Assembly: GCF_022539505.1 (NCBI RefSeq)
Contig: NC_061514.1
Coordinates: 219,007,837-219,071,836 of the forward strand
Source: Lolium rigidum
Taxonomy: Eukaryota; Streptophyta; Magnoliopsida; Poales; Poaceae
Reading direction: 5' to 3'
DNA length: 64,000 nt
Every line of letters starts with the position of its first letter. The first letter of the stretch is position 1. The notes under the pieces were generated by a model. The model saw nothing but the letters and a program-made list of their open reading frames with translations, was not told where the DNA came from and searched no databases. Positions 44,468-55,536 of this stretch are shown one piece after another. Both the position numbers and the translations under genes were made by a program.

Positions 44468-46077
44468 GTATAGTAAGCATTCAAATTGATAAACAAGGTC
44501 TAGACATATTCAAACCAAACAAATCACATATCTACCCTTAACCCTAAACTTTGTCTTATGAAGTCAAGCATGAAGAGAAGTGGTTTTGGGTTTCAAACAT
44601 GGAAATTTTAAGAACCTCCCAAAAGCTTCATTTTAGAGTGACTAAGAAGGATCCAGGCTTACCTTTTCATTTTCATGTTTTAAACTTGTTTAAATCTTGG
44701 TCAAACCTAGGATTTTGACCAAGATTCAAATGGGCATAAAATTCTAGAAAAAAATCAAAAAAAAAATGAAAAAACAAAGCACATAGCCTTCTTATGTCAT
44801 ATAGTAAGCATTCAAGTTGATAAACAAGGTCTAGACATATTCAAACCAGAAAAAGCATGTATCTACCCCTCACCCTAAACTATGCCTTATGAAGTCAAGC
44901 ATGAAGAGAAGTGGTTTTGGGTTTCAAACATGGAAATTTAAAAAACTTCCTAAAAGCTTCATTTTAGAGTGACTAAGAATGATCGAGGCTTACCTTTTCA
45001 TTTTCATGTTTTAAACTTGTATAACTCTTGGTCAAACCTAGGATTTGACAAACATTCAAATGGGCATAGAAATTCAGAAAAAAATGAAAAACCAAAGCAC
45101 ATAGTTTTCTTATGTCATATAGTAAGCATTCAAGTTGATAAACAAGGTCTAGACATATTTAAACCAGACAAATCATGTATCTACCCCCTATCCCTAAACT
45201 CTGTCTTATGAAGTCAAGCATGAAGAGAAGTGGTTTTGGGTTTCAAACATGGAAATTTCAAAAACCTCCCAAAAGCATCATTTTAGAGTGACTAAGAAGG
45301 ATCCAAGCTTACCTTTTCATTTTCATGTTTTAAAATTGTTTGAATCTTGGTCAAACCTAGGATTTGACCAAGAATCAAATGGGCTTCAAAATTCAGAAAA
45401 AAATCAAAAAATAAAAAACCAAAGCACATATCCTTTTTTATTTCATATAGTAAGCATTCAAGTTGATAAACAAGGTCTAGACATATTCAAACTAGAAAAA
45501 GCATGTATCTACCGATAACCCTAAACTCTATCTTATGAAGTCAAGCATAAAGAGAAGTGTTTTCGGGTTTCAAACATGGAAATTTCAAGAACCTCCCAAA
45601 AGATTCATTTTAGAGTGACAAAGAAGGATCTAGGCTTACCTTTTCATTTTCATTTTTTAAACTTGTTTAAATCTTTGTGAAACCTATGATTTGAACAAGA
45701 TTCAAATGGGCATAAAAATTCAGAAAAAAAATCGAAAAATGAAAAACAAAAGCACATAGCCTTCTTATGTCATATAGTAAGCATTCAAGTTGATAAACAA
45801 GGTCTAGACATATTCAAACTAGAAAAAGCATGTATCTACCCCCTAACCCTAAACTTTGTCTTATGAAGTCAAGAATGAAGAGAAGTGGTTTTGGGTTTCA
45901 AACATGGAAATTTCAAAAACTTCCCAAAACCTTCATTTTAGAGTGACTAAGAAGGATCCTGGCTTACCTTTTCATTTTCATGTTTTAAACTTTTTTAAAT
46001 CTTGGTCAAACCTAGGATTTGACCAAGAATCAAATATGCATAAAAATTCAGAAAAAATCAAAAAAAATGAAAACCTC
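44468..46077 (+). repeat. ~326-bp satellite array, right block
   Basis: Monomer anchors at 44560, 44891, 45210, 45537 and 45865 (periods 331, 319, 327, 328). Sequence variants match, one for one, the monomers five units earlier. The array ends abruptly at about 46077 in the middle of a monomer. Confidence 0.92.
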
Positions 46078-47863
46078 TCCAAGTCTTCTCTCCCCTTTGG
46101 GTGTAGCAATGTCAATCTCCAGCTCCTCAAACCCTTGGACTATTTCTTCCACTGTGACACGAGCATAACCATCTTCAATGGGGTTGTTGTGGTGGAGTGC
46201 TCCAGGTGTACAGGGTAAAGCACTGCCGCTAGCTACCTTCGTGGAACATATGCCCCCCACTGGAAAATGCATATCACATTCTTTCATCTCCTTTACATCA
46301 TTCAAGGGGTAGTGAGGCTCCGGTGCACGAATCTCGATCGTCGATGCATTAGCACCAGCCGAGGTAGCACCAGCCGGGGCCAGGAAGGGTGCATTAGCAC
46401 CAGGCGGGGCTTCCGTGGAAGCCACACTGCTTCTCCGCTGCTGGCTTCCGAGATCTTCAAGCGGCCCTGCAGCAGCCGATCATTCTTTTACTAGTTCATA
46501 CACCATCTGCTTCACCTGATGGAGTTCCGATGCCAAGTGCCCCACAAAATCTGCATCCCGATCTGTCTTTCTCTTACGGCTTCTGTAACCGTACGGGTCA
46601 TCGTCCTCGGAGAACCCTATTTTCCACGGAATGGCGCCTTTGCCTCGTACACGTCTTGTGTGTTCAGGATTCCCGAGGGAAAATGTCAGCGCGTCGTTCT
46701 CTCTGTTGAACTTGATCTTCCCTCTTGAGCTTGGGTCATTGCGTCAATAAGAGCTTGGGTGGGTTTAAACGCTTTCTTCCGGTGAACACACACCCCTGTC
46801 TCCGGGTCTAGCGATCCCCCATGCCTGTACCACCAGCTTTTGGCCCTTGGGTCCCATCCCTCTGTACCTAGAGGGATTCCTCGCGCCCTCAGGTCGTTCT
46901 CCATCTTCTCCCACTTAGGCTCTGAAAGGCGATACCCTCCTGGCCCCATAATATGATTGTACTCTTTCTTAGCCGCATTTTCCTTATTTTTTTCGATATT
47001 TCAATGAAATGCTCGGATTTCTTTTGCCTCACAAATTCTGGCCAATCATCTTTCAGTTTCTCATATTGTCCTTTGAAATCCGGAGTCTTGTTCTCGTTGG
47101 CAAAGTCATGGGCTAAATTTTTCTTGAAGTTCCGGCTTCGGCCATCTTCTTAAGAGCGAACTCTTTGACTAGCCTCCTCCTCTCACGTCCACCCGGAATC
47201 TCGTTGCCCTGTTCATTGAGTTAGGTAGAATGAAATGTTCCATAAGCTTTCTCCAGCAATCTTTTTTTGTTCTCTTGTCGACAAAACTGAAACCAAGACG
47301 TGCCTTCTTTGGCTCATTCCATTCCTAGACGGTGATCGGGACGTTGTCTCTAACAACGGCTCCGCATTGGTTGATAAACTTGGTGGAGTGCTTTTGGGGA
47401 TCCAGCGGCTTGCCGGTTGCACTGACAACCTCGATGGTATATGTTTCTCCTTGTTTCAGCGTCTTGGTCATGCCACGCTTTGTCGTACTCGATTTTTTCG
47501 ATGATCCGGCCAAGGGCTAAAAAAAGAAAGAGAGTCGCGCGCGTTAATACATATTTATTCAAATCAGTAAGTTTGTATCACCAGAGGCTCAATGTATATG
47601 TATACCTCGCCGGAGGTGGTTTCTACTTGCAATTCAAGATCGTCGTTTATCGACGGTTGACCTCCATCAACAATGTTCGTTCCTTCGTCAGCACCTCGTT
47701 GACGACCTTCATCTTCACCGTCAAGGTTCAGATAAGAAGAGACATCCTCTTCTTCATCTTGCTCAGTCGGCACATAAGGAACATCACCGTTTATGATGCC
47801 CATTCTTCAGCATCCGGATCATAGTTGGCCATAATCGGTTCTGCTCTATCGTCCGCCATATGC
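46078..47863 (-). pseudogene. En/Spm-type (Transposase_24) protein gene, decayed
   Basis: The first exon begins MADDRAEPIMANYDPD near 47863 and, after a frame change, reads EDVSSYLNLDGEDEGRQR to a donor at about 47603. The second starts near 47520 (KKSSTTKRGMTKTLKQG) and includes DPQKHSTKFINQCG and NEPKKARLGFSF after a TAG at 47325. Further on, GPGGYRLSEPKWEKM, WDPRAKSWWYRHGGSLDP and the C-terminal PHYPLNDVKEMKECDMHF segment are the conserved Transposase_24 region of plant CACTA elements. Stops and frameshifts occur at several points, and the 3' end is cut at 46077. In active elements this protein accompanies the TNP2-like transposase in end binding and excision. Confidence 0.72.
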
Positions 47864-48070
47864 CAGTCCTGAAAATATGTAGTAAAAACTAATTAATTAA
47901 GTGAAGAAGGGGGGGCGGTGGTGGTGGCAAAAGGGGGGCGGCGGCGAAATGGCGGCGGCGGTGGCGAAAGGGCGGTGGCGAAAGGGGCGCGGTGTTTCTC
48001 TCTCTCTTCTCTCTCTCCTAAAAAAACAAAAAAAAAACCCGCGCGTATATACGGAGGGGGCGGCGAGGGG

Positions 48071-48094
48071 GCGGCGCACAAAGTTGTGCGCCGC
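48071..48094. repeat. Perfect 11-bp palindrome with 2-nt loop
   Basis: GCGGCGCACAA, loop AG, then TTGTGCGCCGC. It abuts the LTR insertion at 48096 and contains GGCGCAC, the core of the CACTA-A subterminal motif. Confidence 0.85.
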
Positions 48095-48095
48095 C

Positions 48096-48482
48096 TGACA
48101 TAGGCATACCCAATGGGCCTGCCGGATATGGTACCCGGGGTTTACTGAAGGCCCATTACCCGAAGAATAAGAAGATTCGGAAGCCCAAAATACTATTAAG
48201 GAAAGCTAGAGTTGTAATAGGAGTCGTCGTTTGTAATCTTGCGGGATGGGTTGGAAACCCTCCCAGACTCTGTAAACTTGTGTATTATGAATCCCTCGGC
48301 TCCGCCTCCTATATAAGGGGGAGTCGAGGGACAAAGAGAGAATCGAATTTACTGTCAACACAACCCTAGTTTTATATTCGTCGAGTACTTTTCGGCTGAA
48401 ACCTTCGAGAACTACTGGCCCTCTACATCTAACTAAACCCTAGTCTACAATCCGTAGGCATTGACAAGTTGATCACTTGTCA
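48096..48482 (+). repeat. 5' LTR of the Tat element
   Basis: 387 bp from TGACATAGGCATACCC to CACTTGTCA, with a TATA box at 48310 and an 'acttgtca'-type end like that of the minus-strand relative. Confidence 0.85.
48309..48318 (+). promoter_or_regulatory. LTR TATA box
   Basis: CTATATAAGG, 215 bp into the LTR, followed by GGGAGTCGAGGGAC. The likely transcription start lies about 30 bp further on. Confidence 0.6.
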
Positions 48483-48484
48483 AT

Positions 48485-48502
48485 TGGCGCCGTATGTGGG
48501 AT
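48485..48502 (+). promoter_or_regulatory. Primer-binding site (Tat type)
   Basis: TGGCGCCGTATGTGGGAT begins two bases after the LTR and is the equivalent of 7699-7681 in the relative. Confidence 0.75.
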
Positions 48503-48528
48503 CTAGAGGCGACAAGGAGCTGATCTCG

Positions 48529-50959
48529 ATGGCACGTTCAAGATCGTCGACTTCATCAGTAGCAAGCAACATCATGGACAAAGGTAAACAGATCGAAACT
48601 GGTCTCGTTGATTTTGTTCCTCACCCGCCCTCCCGTTTGGATGCATATGCATATTTGGAGGAGCCTATGGAGATGACGTTCGGAAGATTCCACTTTCGCG
48701 TCGGGAAAGAGGGAGCGTATCGTCTCGAAATTCCGATTTCGTCGGGATTGTCGGCGGTCGATTCCGACTTTTCGAACTCAACATCGTCAATTGAGTCAAG
48801 CGAAGAAGAGACTTCATCGCCACGCTTCATCAGCACCAGGGCAAGCAAAAAGCTCGCCAAGATCTTCAGCGACATGTCCTTCGAGTCATCCGCGGACTCC
48901 TATATAAGCGATGACTCGAGCAGCGTCGACATGCCTTCGATTTCATCGACAAATCCACTACAGTGGGCAAGGTCTTCGCCAATCTTTATGATGGTGTCAC
49001 CAAACATAGCACGGATCTGAATACAAAATACCATCAGATTTATGCCATCGGAGAGCCAAGTCGTGATCGGGAGGAAACATCCGAGGCTTTTGACGATCCG
49101 GGAAATCCATACGTCAATCCCTCTAATCTGCGACAAGGTCTAGGCAAGTAAATACGTCGGACCTGAGCCTCGCGATAGAGTTCAACTCCCGCGAGCAGCA
49201 TGGGATAGAGCCGCAAGAGCTATGGATGGCTCAGAACCAATGGCTACAACAGCCACGCCAGCAGAGTTGCAAGCATATCAATATAGGCTCGCACGAGCTG
49301 CAAGGGAATTGGAAAAACAGACAGCTGCTTTAAATAGAAGAAAGGAGGCAGCCCCCGCTTCAAGCAGGCGAAGAGCAGAGTTAAGTCGACAATCTGGAAC
49401 TTCGGGAGATAGCCACAGAGAAGCTCGGAACAGAGCAAGATCAAGGCTGCAAAACATACCTGAAGGAGAAAGAGAGTATTTGGTTCAAAACCTCGACATG
49501 TCTTTTATGTCGATAGACACGAGAGGAAACATCATCCCCAAGACACCAGAAGCTAGGTATATGGTGACACATGCCTTTATCCTCGCATCAAGGCCACCTC
49601 CAGGAGATCCAAGGGAAGCACTGTACAACATGGCAATGGCAGGAGTTGGAGCCATGGGGACGGCGTTCGCACCAACACCTCCCGAAGGAACAACAGGGCA
49701 AAATAGTCCACGACCTGCGGCAGCAGCAGCAGCTCCTGAAGGAACAAGTGGAGCAAGAGACACAGCAGCACAAGCAAGGGTGGACAGAGCATGGCAAAAT
49801 AGAAGAGAACATCGGCATTCTCCAGAAATAAACGACGAGGACATGTGCGGTTTACCATGCTTCACAAGGAGAGTCCGAAAAACTCGAGTCCCTTTGGGAT
49901 TCAAATTGTCCGATAGTTTCAAGAAATTCGACGGCCTGCAAGATCCAGAGGATTGGCTAGTCGATTACCTAGAAACGGTGAAGCTCACAGGGGGGACCAG
50001 AGCAACAGCTATGCAAAGTATTCAGATACACCTGAGTGGAGCCGCGCGATCCTGGATAAAGAAACTTCCTCCAGGTTCTATCGACAGCTGAGACAGTTTT
50101 GAGGACCTTTTCGTCAAGAACTTTCGCTCCACCTGCAAAAAACCTGTATCGCTAGAGGAGTTGAGGTCATGTCGACAAAAGCCAGACGAACCAATGAGAA
50201 AGTATATCCAAAGATGGAACATCATTAAAAACGCGGCAGAGAATATATCTGACGAGAGGGCAATAGACGCGTTTATCGCAGGAATCCGGCGAGGAGATTT
50301 TGTCGAGGACTTGGGCAGGACCAATCCAAAGACAGTATCCGCATTAATGGAGATTGCAAACAGATGGGCAGATGGAGAAGATGCCGTTCACAACAAACGG
50401 CATAGATCACCGAGAGGAGGACCGCGGCCGAAATTATCAAAGTAGGCGACGATTTCCGCGGCGATACTCGAGTTATGATACTCCCGGGCAAATTTCGGCT
50501 GGCTTTCGAGCAAACACCGGAGGAAACAACAGAGATGATTACCAGAGGAGCAACGAACAGCGAGGCGATAATAGAGATGACTCCCGAAACAATAGGCAAA
50601 ATACCGGGCCAAGGTTCCAGAGACCTTTTGTGTCCCCCGAAGAGATGATGAACGGGCCGTGTCAGATGCACTTCTTTCTCGACGGCAATGGAAAAAGACA
50701 GTCAGGACACTTGCAAAAGGATTGCCGAAACTTCCAGGCAATGTTAAGATGGGCAGGACATGCAAATGCTCGGGCAGCGCACAGAAATCCTCAAGGACCT
50801 AGGAGTGAGATTCACTTGCCACCTCCTCCCGCGATTACAGATGAAAATCGACATCAGCTCAGAATAGCGGCAGCGCCTGCTCCACCGCCCTATGTTGATC
50901 CTAACTCTAACGGAGCGGTGTCGATGATTCAGAAAGGCAGGCCATCCAATAGAGCTTAG
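48529..50959 (+). pseudogene. Gag of the Tat element, frameshifts and a nonsense codon
   Basis: ATG 48529 (MARSRSSTSS) is preferred over the in-frame ATG at 48469, which lies in the LTR. The leader has MEMTFGRFHFRVG. The frame ends at 49020 and reading moves to 49222-50091: a helical N-terminal part (ELQAYQYRLARAARELEK), an Ala/Pro-rich linker, and the gag domain (DGLQDPEDWLVDYLETV, GAARSWIKKLPPG). A TGA at 50089, most simply from TGG, is followed in frame by DSFEDLFVKNF to 50445. A further shift gives 50354-50959 with an Arg/Asn-rich segment and a CCHC-like QMHFF...GHLQKDC zinc finger. Gag packages element RNA. Confidence 0.75.
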
Positions 50960-50977
50960 AAAGTAATCTCGCGACAG

Positions 50978-51655
50978 GTGTTTATGGCAGAGAAGATGCC
51001 ACCACCAACAGTCGAGTACCTTAACTGGTCTGGGCAAGATATTGGCTTTACAATAGCTGATCATCCACAGCAAGTTCCTCGACCAGGGCAGTCAGCACTT
51101 ATCTTACCGGCAGTAATTGCGGGATTTGACGTATCTCGAGTGTTTATAGATGGCGGCAGTAGTTTAAACCTTATGTACACAGATACGCTAAGGAAGATGA
51201 ATATTTCCCTCGCAAATTTGAAACCAACCGACACACGTTTCCACGGTATCACACCGGAGAAGCCAAGTTATCCGCTGGGGAAGATCAATCTCGACGTTCA
51301 GTTCGGGACCCGAGAAAATTACAGGATCGAGAAGCTGGAATTTGAAGTCGTGGATTTCCCGTCACAATATCACGCCCTGTTGGGACGGCCAGCATATGCC
51401 AGGTTTATGGCAGTACCACATTACACATACTTGTTGTGGAGGTTACCTGGACCTAAGGGACCAATTACAGTCAAAGGAAGTTTCGCACTAGCCGACAAAT
51501 GTGACAAGGATTTTCATCGACTGTCAGAAACTTTCGGGATGCAAGCAGAATACATGGAGTCAAGGCTCACGACTGATTACGATGTGCTACCAGATGTAGG
51601 GAGACCTAATAAAGAGGCAACCTTTAGTACGGCAAAGGACTCCAAGGAGGTATAG
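50978..51655 (+). CDS. Aspartic protease of the Tat element
   Basis: Open frame with VFIDGGSSLNLMY (active-site Asp in DGGS, about residues 56-62) and HALLGRPAYARFMAVPHY. This is the same architecture as the C-terminal half of the gag-protease at 4737-6350, and the two align throughout. The frame is continuous with gag across a TAG at 50957-50959. The enzyme would cleave the polyprotein. Confidence 0.78.
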   Translation: MFMAEKMPPPTVEYLNWSGQDIGFTIADHPQQVPRPGQSALILPAVIAGFDVSRVFIDGGSSLNLMYTDTLRKMNISLANLKPTDTRFHGITPEKPSYPLGKINLDVQFGTRENYRIEKLEFEVVDFPSQYHALLGRPAYARFMAVPHYTYLLWRLPGPKGPITVKGSFALADKCDKDFHRLSETFGMQAEYMESRLTTDYDVLPDVGRPNKEATFSTAKDSKEV

Positions 51656-51778
51656 ATTCACCCGACAGATCCAAAGAAAACGACGTCCATTGCGGCAAAC
51701 ATGGACCTCGCATAGGAAAGCGCGCTCGTCGAGTTCCTCCGTGAGCACTGGAAAATCTTCGCATGGTGTCCAGCTGAC

Positions 51779-52846
51779 ATGCCAGGAGTACCCAGGGAAC
51801 TTGCCGAGCACCACCTAAACTTGGATCCAATAGTGAGACCAATCAAACAACCGTTGCGGTGTTTTTCGGAACCAAACCGCAAAGCCATGCTGTCAGAAAT
51901 TAATCGACTGAGAGAAGCTGGTTTCATCAAAGAGATATCTACCGAGGCCACTTGGGTAGCTAACCCAGTGATGGTGCAGAAGAAAAACACGAAAGTCCTT
52001 CGCATGTGTGTCGACTTTACGTGCCTCAATAAACATTGTCCAAAGGATCACTTTCCCCTCCCAAGGATCGATCAAATTATCGACTCCACGGCAGGATGTG
52101 AACGTCTTTCCTTCTTGGACGCATACTCTGGATACAACCAGATCAGATTAAAAGAAGACGACGAAGCCAAAACAGCGTTCATCACACCGTATGACGTATT
52201 TTGTTACAAAACAATGCCTTTCGGGTTGAAAAACGCGGGAGCAACATATCAACGGATGATGCAGAAGTGCTTAGCAACACAGATTGGGACAAATGTACAA
52301 GTATACATCGACGACGTCGTCATCACATCAAAAAAGGGGGCAACGTTAATCGACGACTTGAAGGAAACCTTCGACAACCTCGACAAATTTTGCCTCAAAC
52401 TTAATCCGACGAGGTGTTCTTTCGGCGTCCCTGCAGGAGAACTTCTCGGGTTCCTAGTATCAGCAAGAGGGATCGAAGCTAATCCCGAAAAAATCCAAGC
52501 TATCGTAACAATGAGGAAGCCAAGAAAGTTGAAAGAAATACAACAGCTAACGGGGCGAGTCGCAGCTTTAAGCAGATTCGTTGCCAGGCTGGGAGAAAAG
52601 GCGTTACCATTCTACGCCCTCATTAAACAAGGAGACAAGTTCCAGTGGAACGAAGAAGCGAGACGAGCTTTCGAGGATCTTAAACGGGCAATCTCGACAC
52701 CACCGATCTTGGTGGCGCCAAGAGAAAAGGAACCTCTCCTCGCTGTACATAGCGGCTACGCCTCGGGTGGTCGGCACGGCGCTAGTTGTCGAACGAGAAG
52801 AAGAAGGAAAACTCCATGGCGTGCAGAGGCCAGTATATTTCATTAG
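51779..52846 (+). CDS. Reverse transcriptase of the Tat element
   Basis: RT motifs in order: EINRLREAGFIKEI, RMCVDFTCLNKHCPKD, FLDAYSGYNQI, MPFGLKNAGATYQRMM and the catalytic YIDDVVITS (about residues 176-184), then the thumb and connection (LLGFLVSARGIEANPEKI). A frameshift near 52745-52800 moves the first RNase H into the next frame, so the last ~30 residues of this frame are spurious. Confidence 0.85.
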   Translation: MPGVPRELAEHHLNLDPIVRPIKQPLRCFSEPNRKAMLSEINRLREAGFIKEISTEATWVANPVMVQKKNTKVLRMCVDFTCLNKHCPKDHFPLPRIDQIIDSTAGCERLSFLDAYSGYNQIRLKEDDEAKTAFITPYDVFCYKTMPFGLKNAGATYQRMMQKCLATQIGTNVQVYIDDVVITSKKGATLIDDLKETFDNLDKFCLKLNPTRCSFGVPAGELLGFLVSARGIEANPEKIQAIVTMRKPRKLKEIQQLTGRVAALSRFVARLGEKALPFYALIKQGDKFQWNEEARRAFEDLKRAISTPPILVAPREKEPLLAVHSGYASGGRHGASCRTRRRRKTPWRAEASIFH

Positions 52847-54911
52847 TGAAGTATTATCGCCTTCAAAACAGAGGTACCCGCAGTACCAAAAGCTAGCATA
52901 TGGAGTATTCACAACCGCAAGAAAATTGCGGCACTATTTTTTGGCGCATCCGATAATAGTGGTTAGTGAGGCGCCTTTATCCAACATACTCAACAATCCA
53001 GAAGCTACAGGCCGTGTCTCCCTTTGGGGAATAGAACTTTCTCCTCGGGACATCACGTCGCAAATTTTACCAGACTTCATCGCAGAATGGATGGAGTTGC
53101 AAAACACAGGACCTCCGGATTTATCGAGAACCTGGACTATGAACTTCGACGGGTCCAAAAGGTTAGAAGGAGCTGGAGCTGGGGTGATACTCATATCACC
53201 TGAAGGCGACAAATTGAAATACGTCCTGCGGATGACGTTCCCAAACGCATCTAATAATGAGGCAGAATATGAAGCCCTTATACATGGGATGAAGATGGCG
53301 AAAGCCTGCGGCGCGACTCGACTAAAAATCTTTGGTGACTCACAATTGGTAGCACAGCAAGTTATGAACCAATGTGACGCAGTCAATGACAGCATGGTGG
53401 CATACAAGGAGGTGTACAACGAGCTTGAGAAGCTGTTCGATGGATGCGAAGTAAATCACATTAGTAGGCTGAGCAATGATGAAGCCGACGTTCTCGCAAA
53501 TATCGGGTCACAGTGCCTCCCAATCCCGCCAGGGGTGTTTTGGGAAGAAATAGCTGAAAGATCTACAAAGACAAAGGCGCAGAAGAAGACGAAGGAGGAG
53601 AAAACTTCGGCGCCTCACAAAGAAGTTCGAGATGAAGAAGAGGATCAGGAGCTGGTGATGATGGTAGAAATTCCATGGATGCAAGCATACATATCGTATA
53701 TCCTACGAAAAGAAATACCTGATGACCCAATTGAAGCAAGACGAGTTATTCGACGATCCAAAGCCTTCATAGTGGTCAAAGGGGAGTTATACAAGCGCAG
53801 TATTTCGGGAGTGCTGCAAAGGTGTGTTACACCCGAAGAAGGAAGAATAATTTTAAAAGATGTACACGAAGGAATATGTGGCCACCACGCAAGCAGTCGA
53901 GCTATTGCAGCCAAGGTTTTTCGAGCTGGATTTTACTGGTTGACAGCAATTGAGGACGCAAAGGAGATAGTGCGAACTTGTGACGCATGTCAGAGATTTG
54001 CCGCAAAACCCCACTCTCCGGCAGCAGAATTAATGCCAATACCCTTATCCTGGCCCTTTGCTCAATGGGGTCTCGATATGGTAGGCAAGTTACACAAAGC
54101 TTCGCCAGGAGGATACGAGTACATGTTGGTTGATGTCGATAAATTTACTAAGTGGATAGAAGCAAAGCCGATAAATTCGCCAGACGCAGCGTCAGCCATA
54201 AAATTCGTGAAGAGCATCGTTTTTCGGTTTGGAGTACCTCACAGCATCGTCACAGACAACGGCAGTAACTTCACGTCCAAGGAGTTCAAGGCATACTGCA
54301 CATAAGTAGGCATCAAACTGCACTTCGCGTCAGTTGGGCACCCGCAAACCAATGGCCAAGTTGAGAAAGCCAATGACATCATCTGCAACGGCATTAAAAA
54401 GCGCCTGCTAGGACCACTTGAAAAATCTCGGCATACCTGGCCAGAAGAGTTGCCAAGTGTTTTGTGGAGTATTCGAACAACACCAAATACGGCGACGCAA
54501 GAAACTCCGTTCTTTTTAGTCCATGGAGCTGAAGCAGTATTACCGATCGAAAGGGAGCATGACTCCCCAAGAGTCACAGAGTATGACGAAGAAACTTCAA
54601 GAAGAGCTTTAGAGGACGACGTAGATGCACTCGATGAAGCTCGGGATGAAGTGCTCTCACGAGTCACCAAGTACCGACGGGACTCGAAAAACTACCACGG
54701 TCGACGGTTGCGGCCAAGGTCTTTCCAAGTGGGAGATTTGGTCTTACGGCTCAATCAGCAAAGTACTGAAAAGCTCGAGTCACCATGGCTGGGCCCTTAC
54801 GTCGTCACAGAAGTAATCGAAGGAGGAGCATACAGAATCAAGGACAAGAAGACAGGGGTTCCCGAGAAAAACCCCTGGAACGTGGCGCAGCTCAGGCGTT
54901 TCTACGCCTAG
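52740..54911 (+). pseudogene. Dual RNase H and integrase of the Tat element
   Basis: In frame with 52581-54305: the first RNase H (LYIAATPRVVGTAL, VYFISEVLSPS, YPQYQKLAYGV), then a second, archaeal-type RNase H (WTMNFDGSKRLEGAGAGV, NNEAEYEALIHGM, GDSQLVAQQV), then integrase with its HHCC region (HHASSRAIAAKVF... CDACQRF), catalytic Asp (GLDMVGKL) and TDNGSNF. A TAA at 54303 interrupts it. The same frame continues with VGHPQTNGQVEKAND, carrying the third catalytic residue, and ends in GPYVVTEVIEGGAYRI at 54911. Integrase inserts the element DNA. Apart from the stop, this part reads well. Confidence 0.83.
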
Positions 54912-55536
54912 AGTCGAAATATAGTCCTCCTTTGTAAAAATACAATGTACCGAAACGCCCGCGAGTTTTCAGACGCACTCTTTTCCTTTTCAGGGCACCG
55001 AGTGGGGCTGGATAGGTTTTTAATGAGGCGGGCTCGCGGTGCTGCAATATAATAAAATATAGTGATGAGATACACATCTTTTCGTCGACATACTCGGGGG
55101 CTTACGCCTCGAAGTTACAGCACAACATAGATAAATCCAATGTGCAAGAAATATTTCGCCTTGGTATCAAATACCTCGCTAAATAAAAAGAAAATACAAA
55201 ATAGCAATCAGCAAAGGAACAAAATACTCGGGGGCTTATACCCGTAAATATAGTATCTTCAATAAAAAGTTGGTTGCCTTGGTTTACAGCCTCGCATATA
55301 CAACAAAGAGGACCAATCACCGAGACACTCGGGGGCTTGGAGGAAGAAAAATATAAAACTTACAATATAAACACAGCAAAGATATAGTCCCTATCGATAA
55401 GATACAAACTCAGTGGTGACCCAACAAGTCGTCAATATTTACTCTAGCTTCTTCGGGAGCAGCACCCAAAAAATCAGCATAATGGCCGTCTGAGAAAAAG
55501 TCGGCATCCATCCGAAGAAGGTCATCAATTATTTCC
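54912..55536. repeat. Post-pol spacer with repeated polypurine-like motif
   Basis: 'actcgggggctt' recurs at about 55087, 55226 and 55328, separating diverged blocks. The same core appears at the element's polypurine tract (59838) and at 57704. No coding sequence is evident. Confidence 0.6.

Larger units (their letters stand above)
46078..48095 (-). mobile_element. CACTA transposon fragment with transposase gene (CACTA-D)
   Basis: Minus-strand gene sequence with Transposase_24-type motifs, preceded (to the right) by a G/A- and GGCGGC-rich leader (47890-48070) with a TATATAC box. The left edge joins the satellite inside coding sequence without a terminal inverted repeat, so that side is truncated. 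The right side is interrupted by the Tat LTR at 48096. Confidence 0.7.

Noticed and set aside
47893..48103. Gly/Arg-rich ORFs on both strands
   Set aside because: Low-complexity GGCGGC leader sequence upstream of the CACTA gene.
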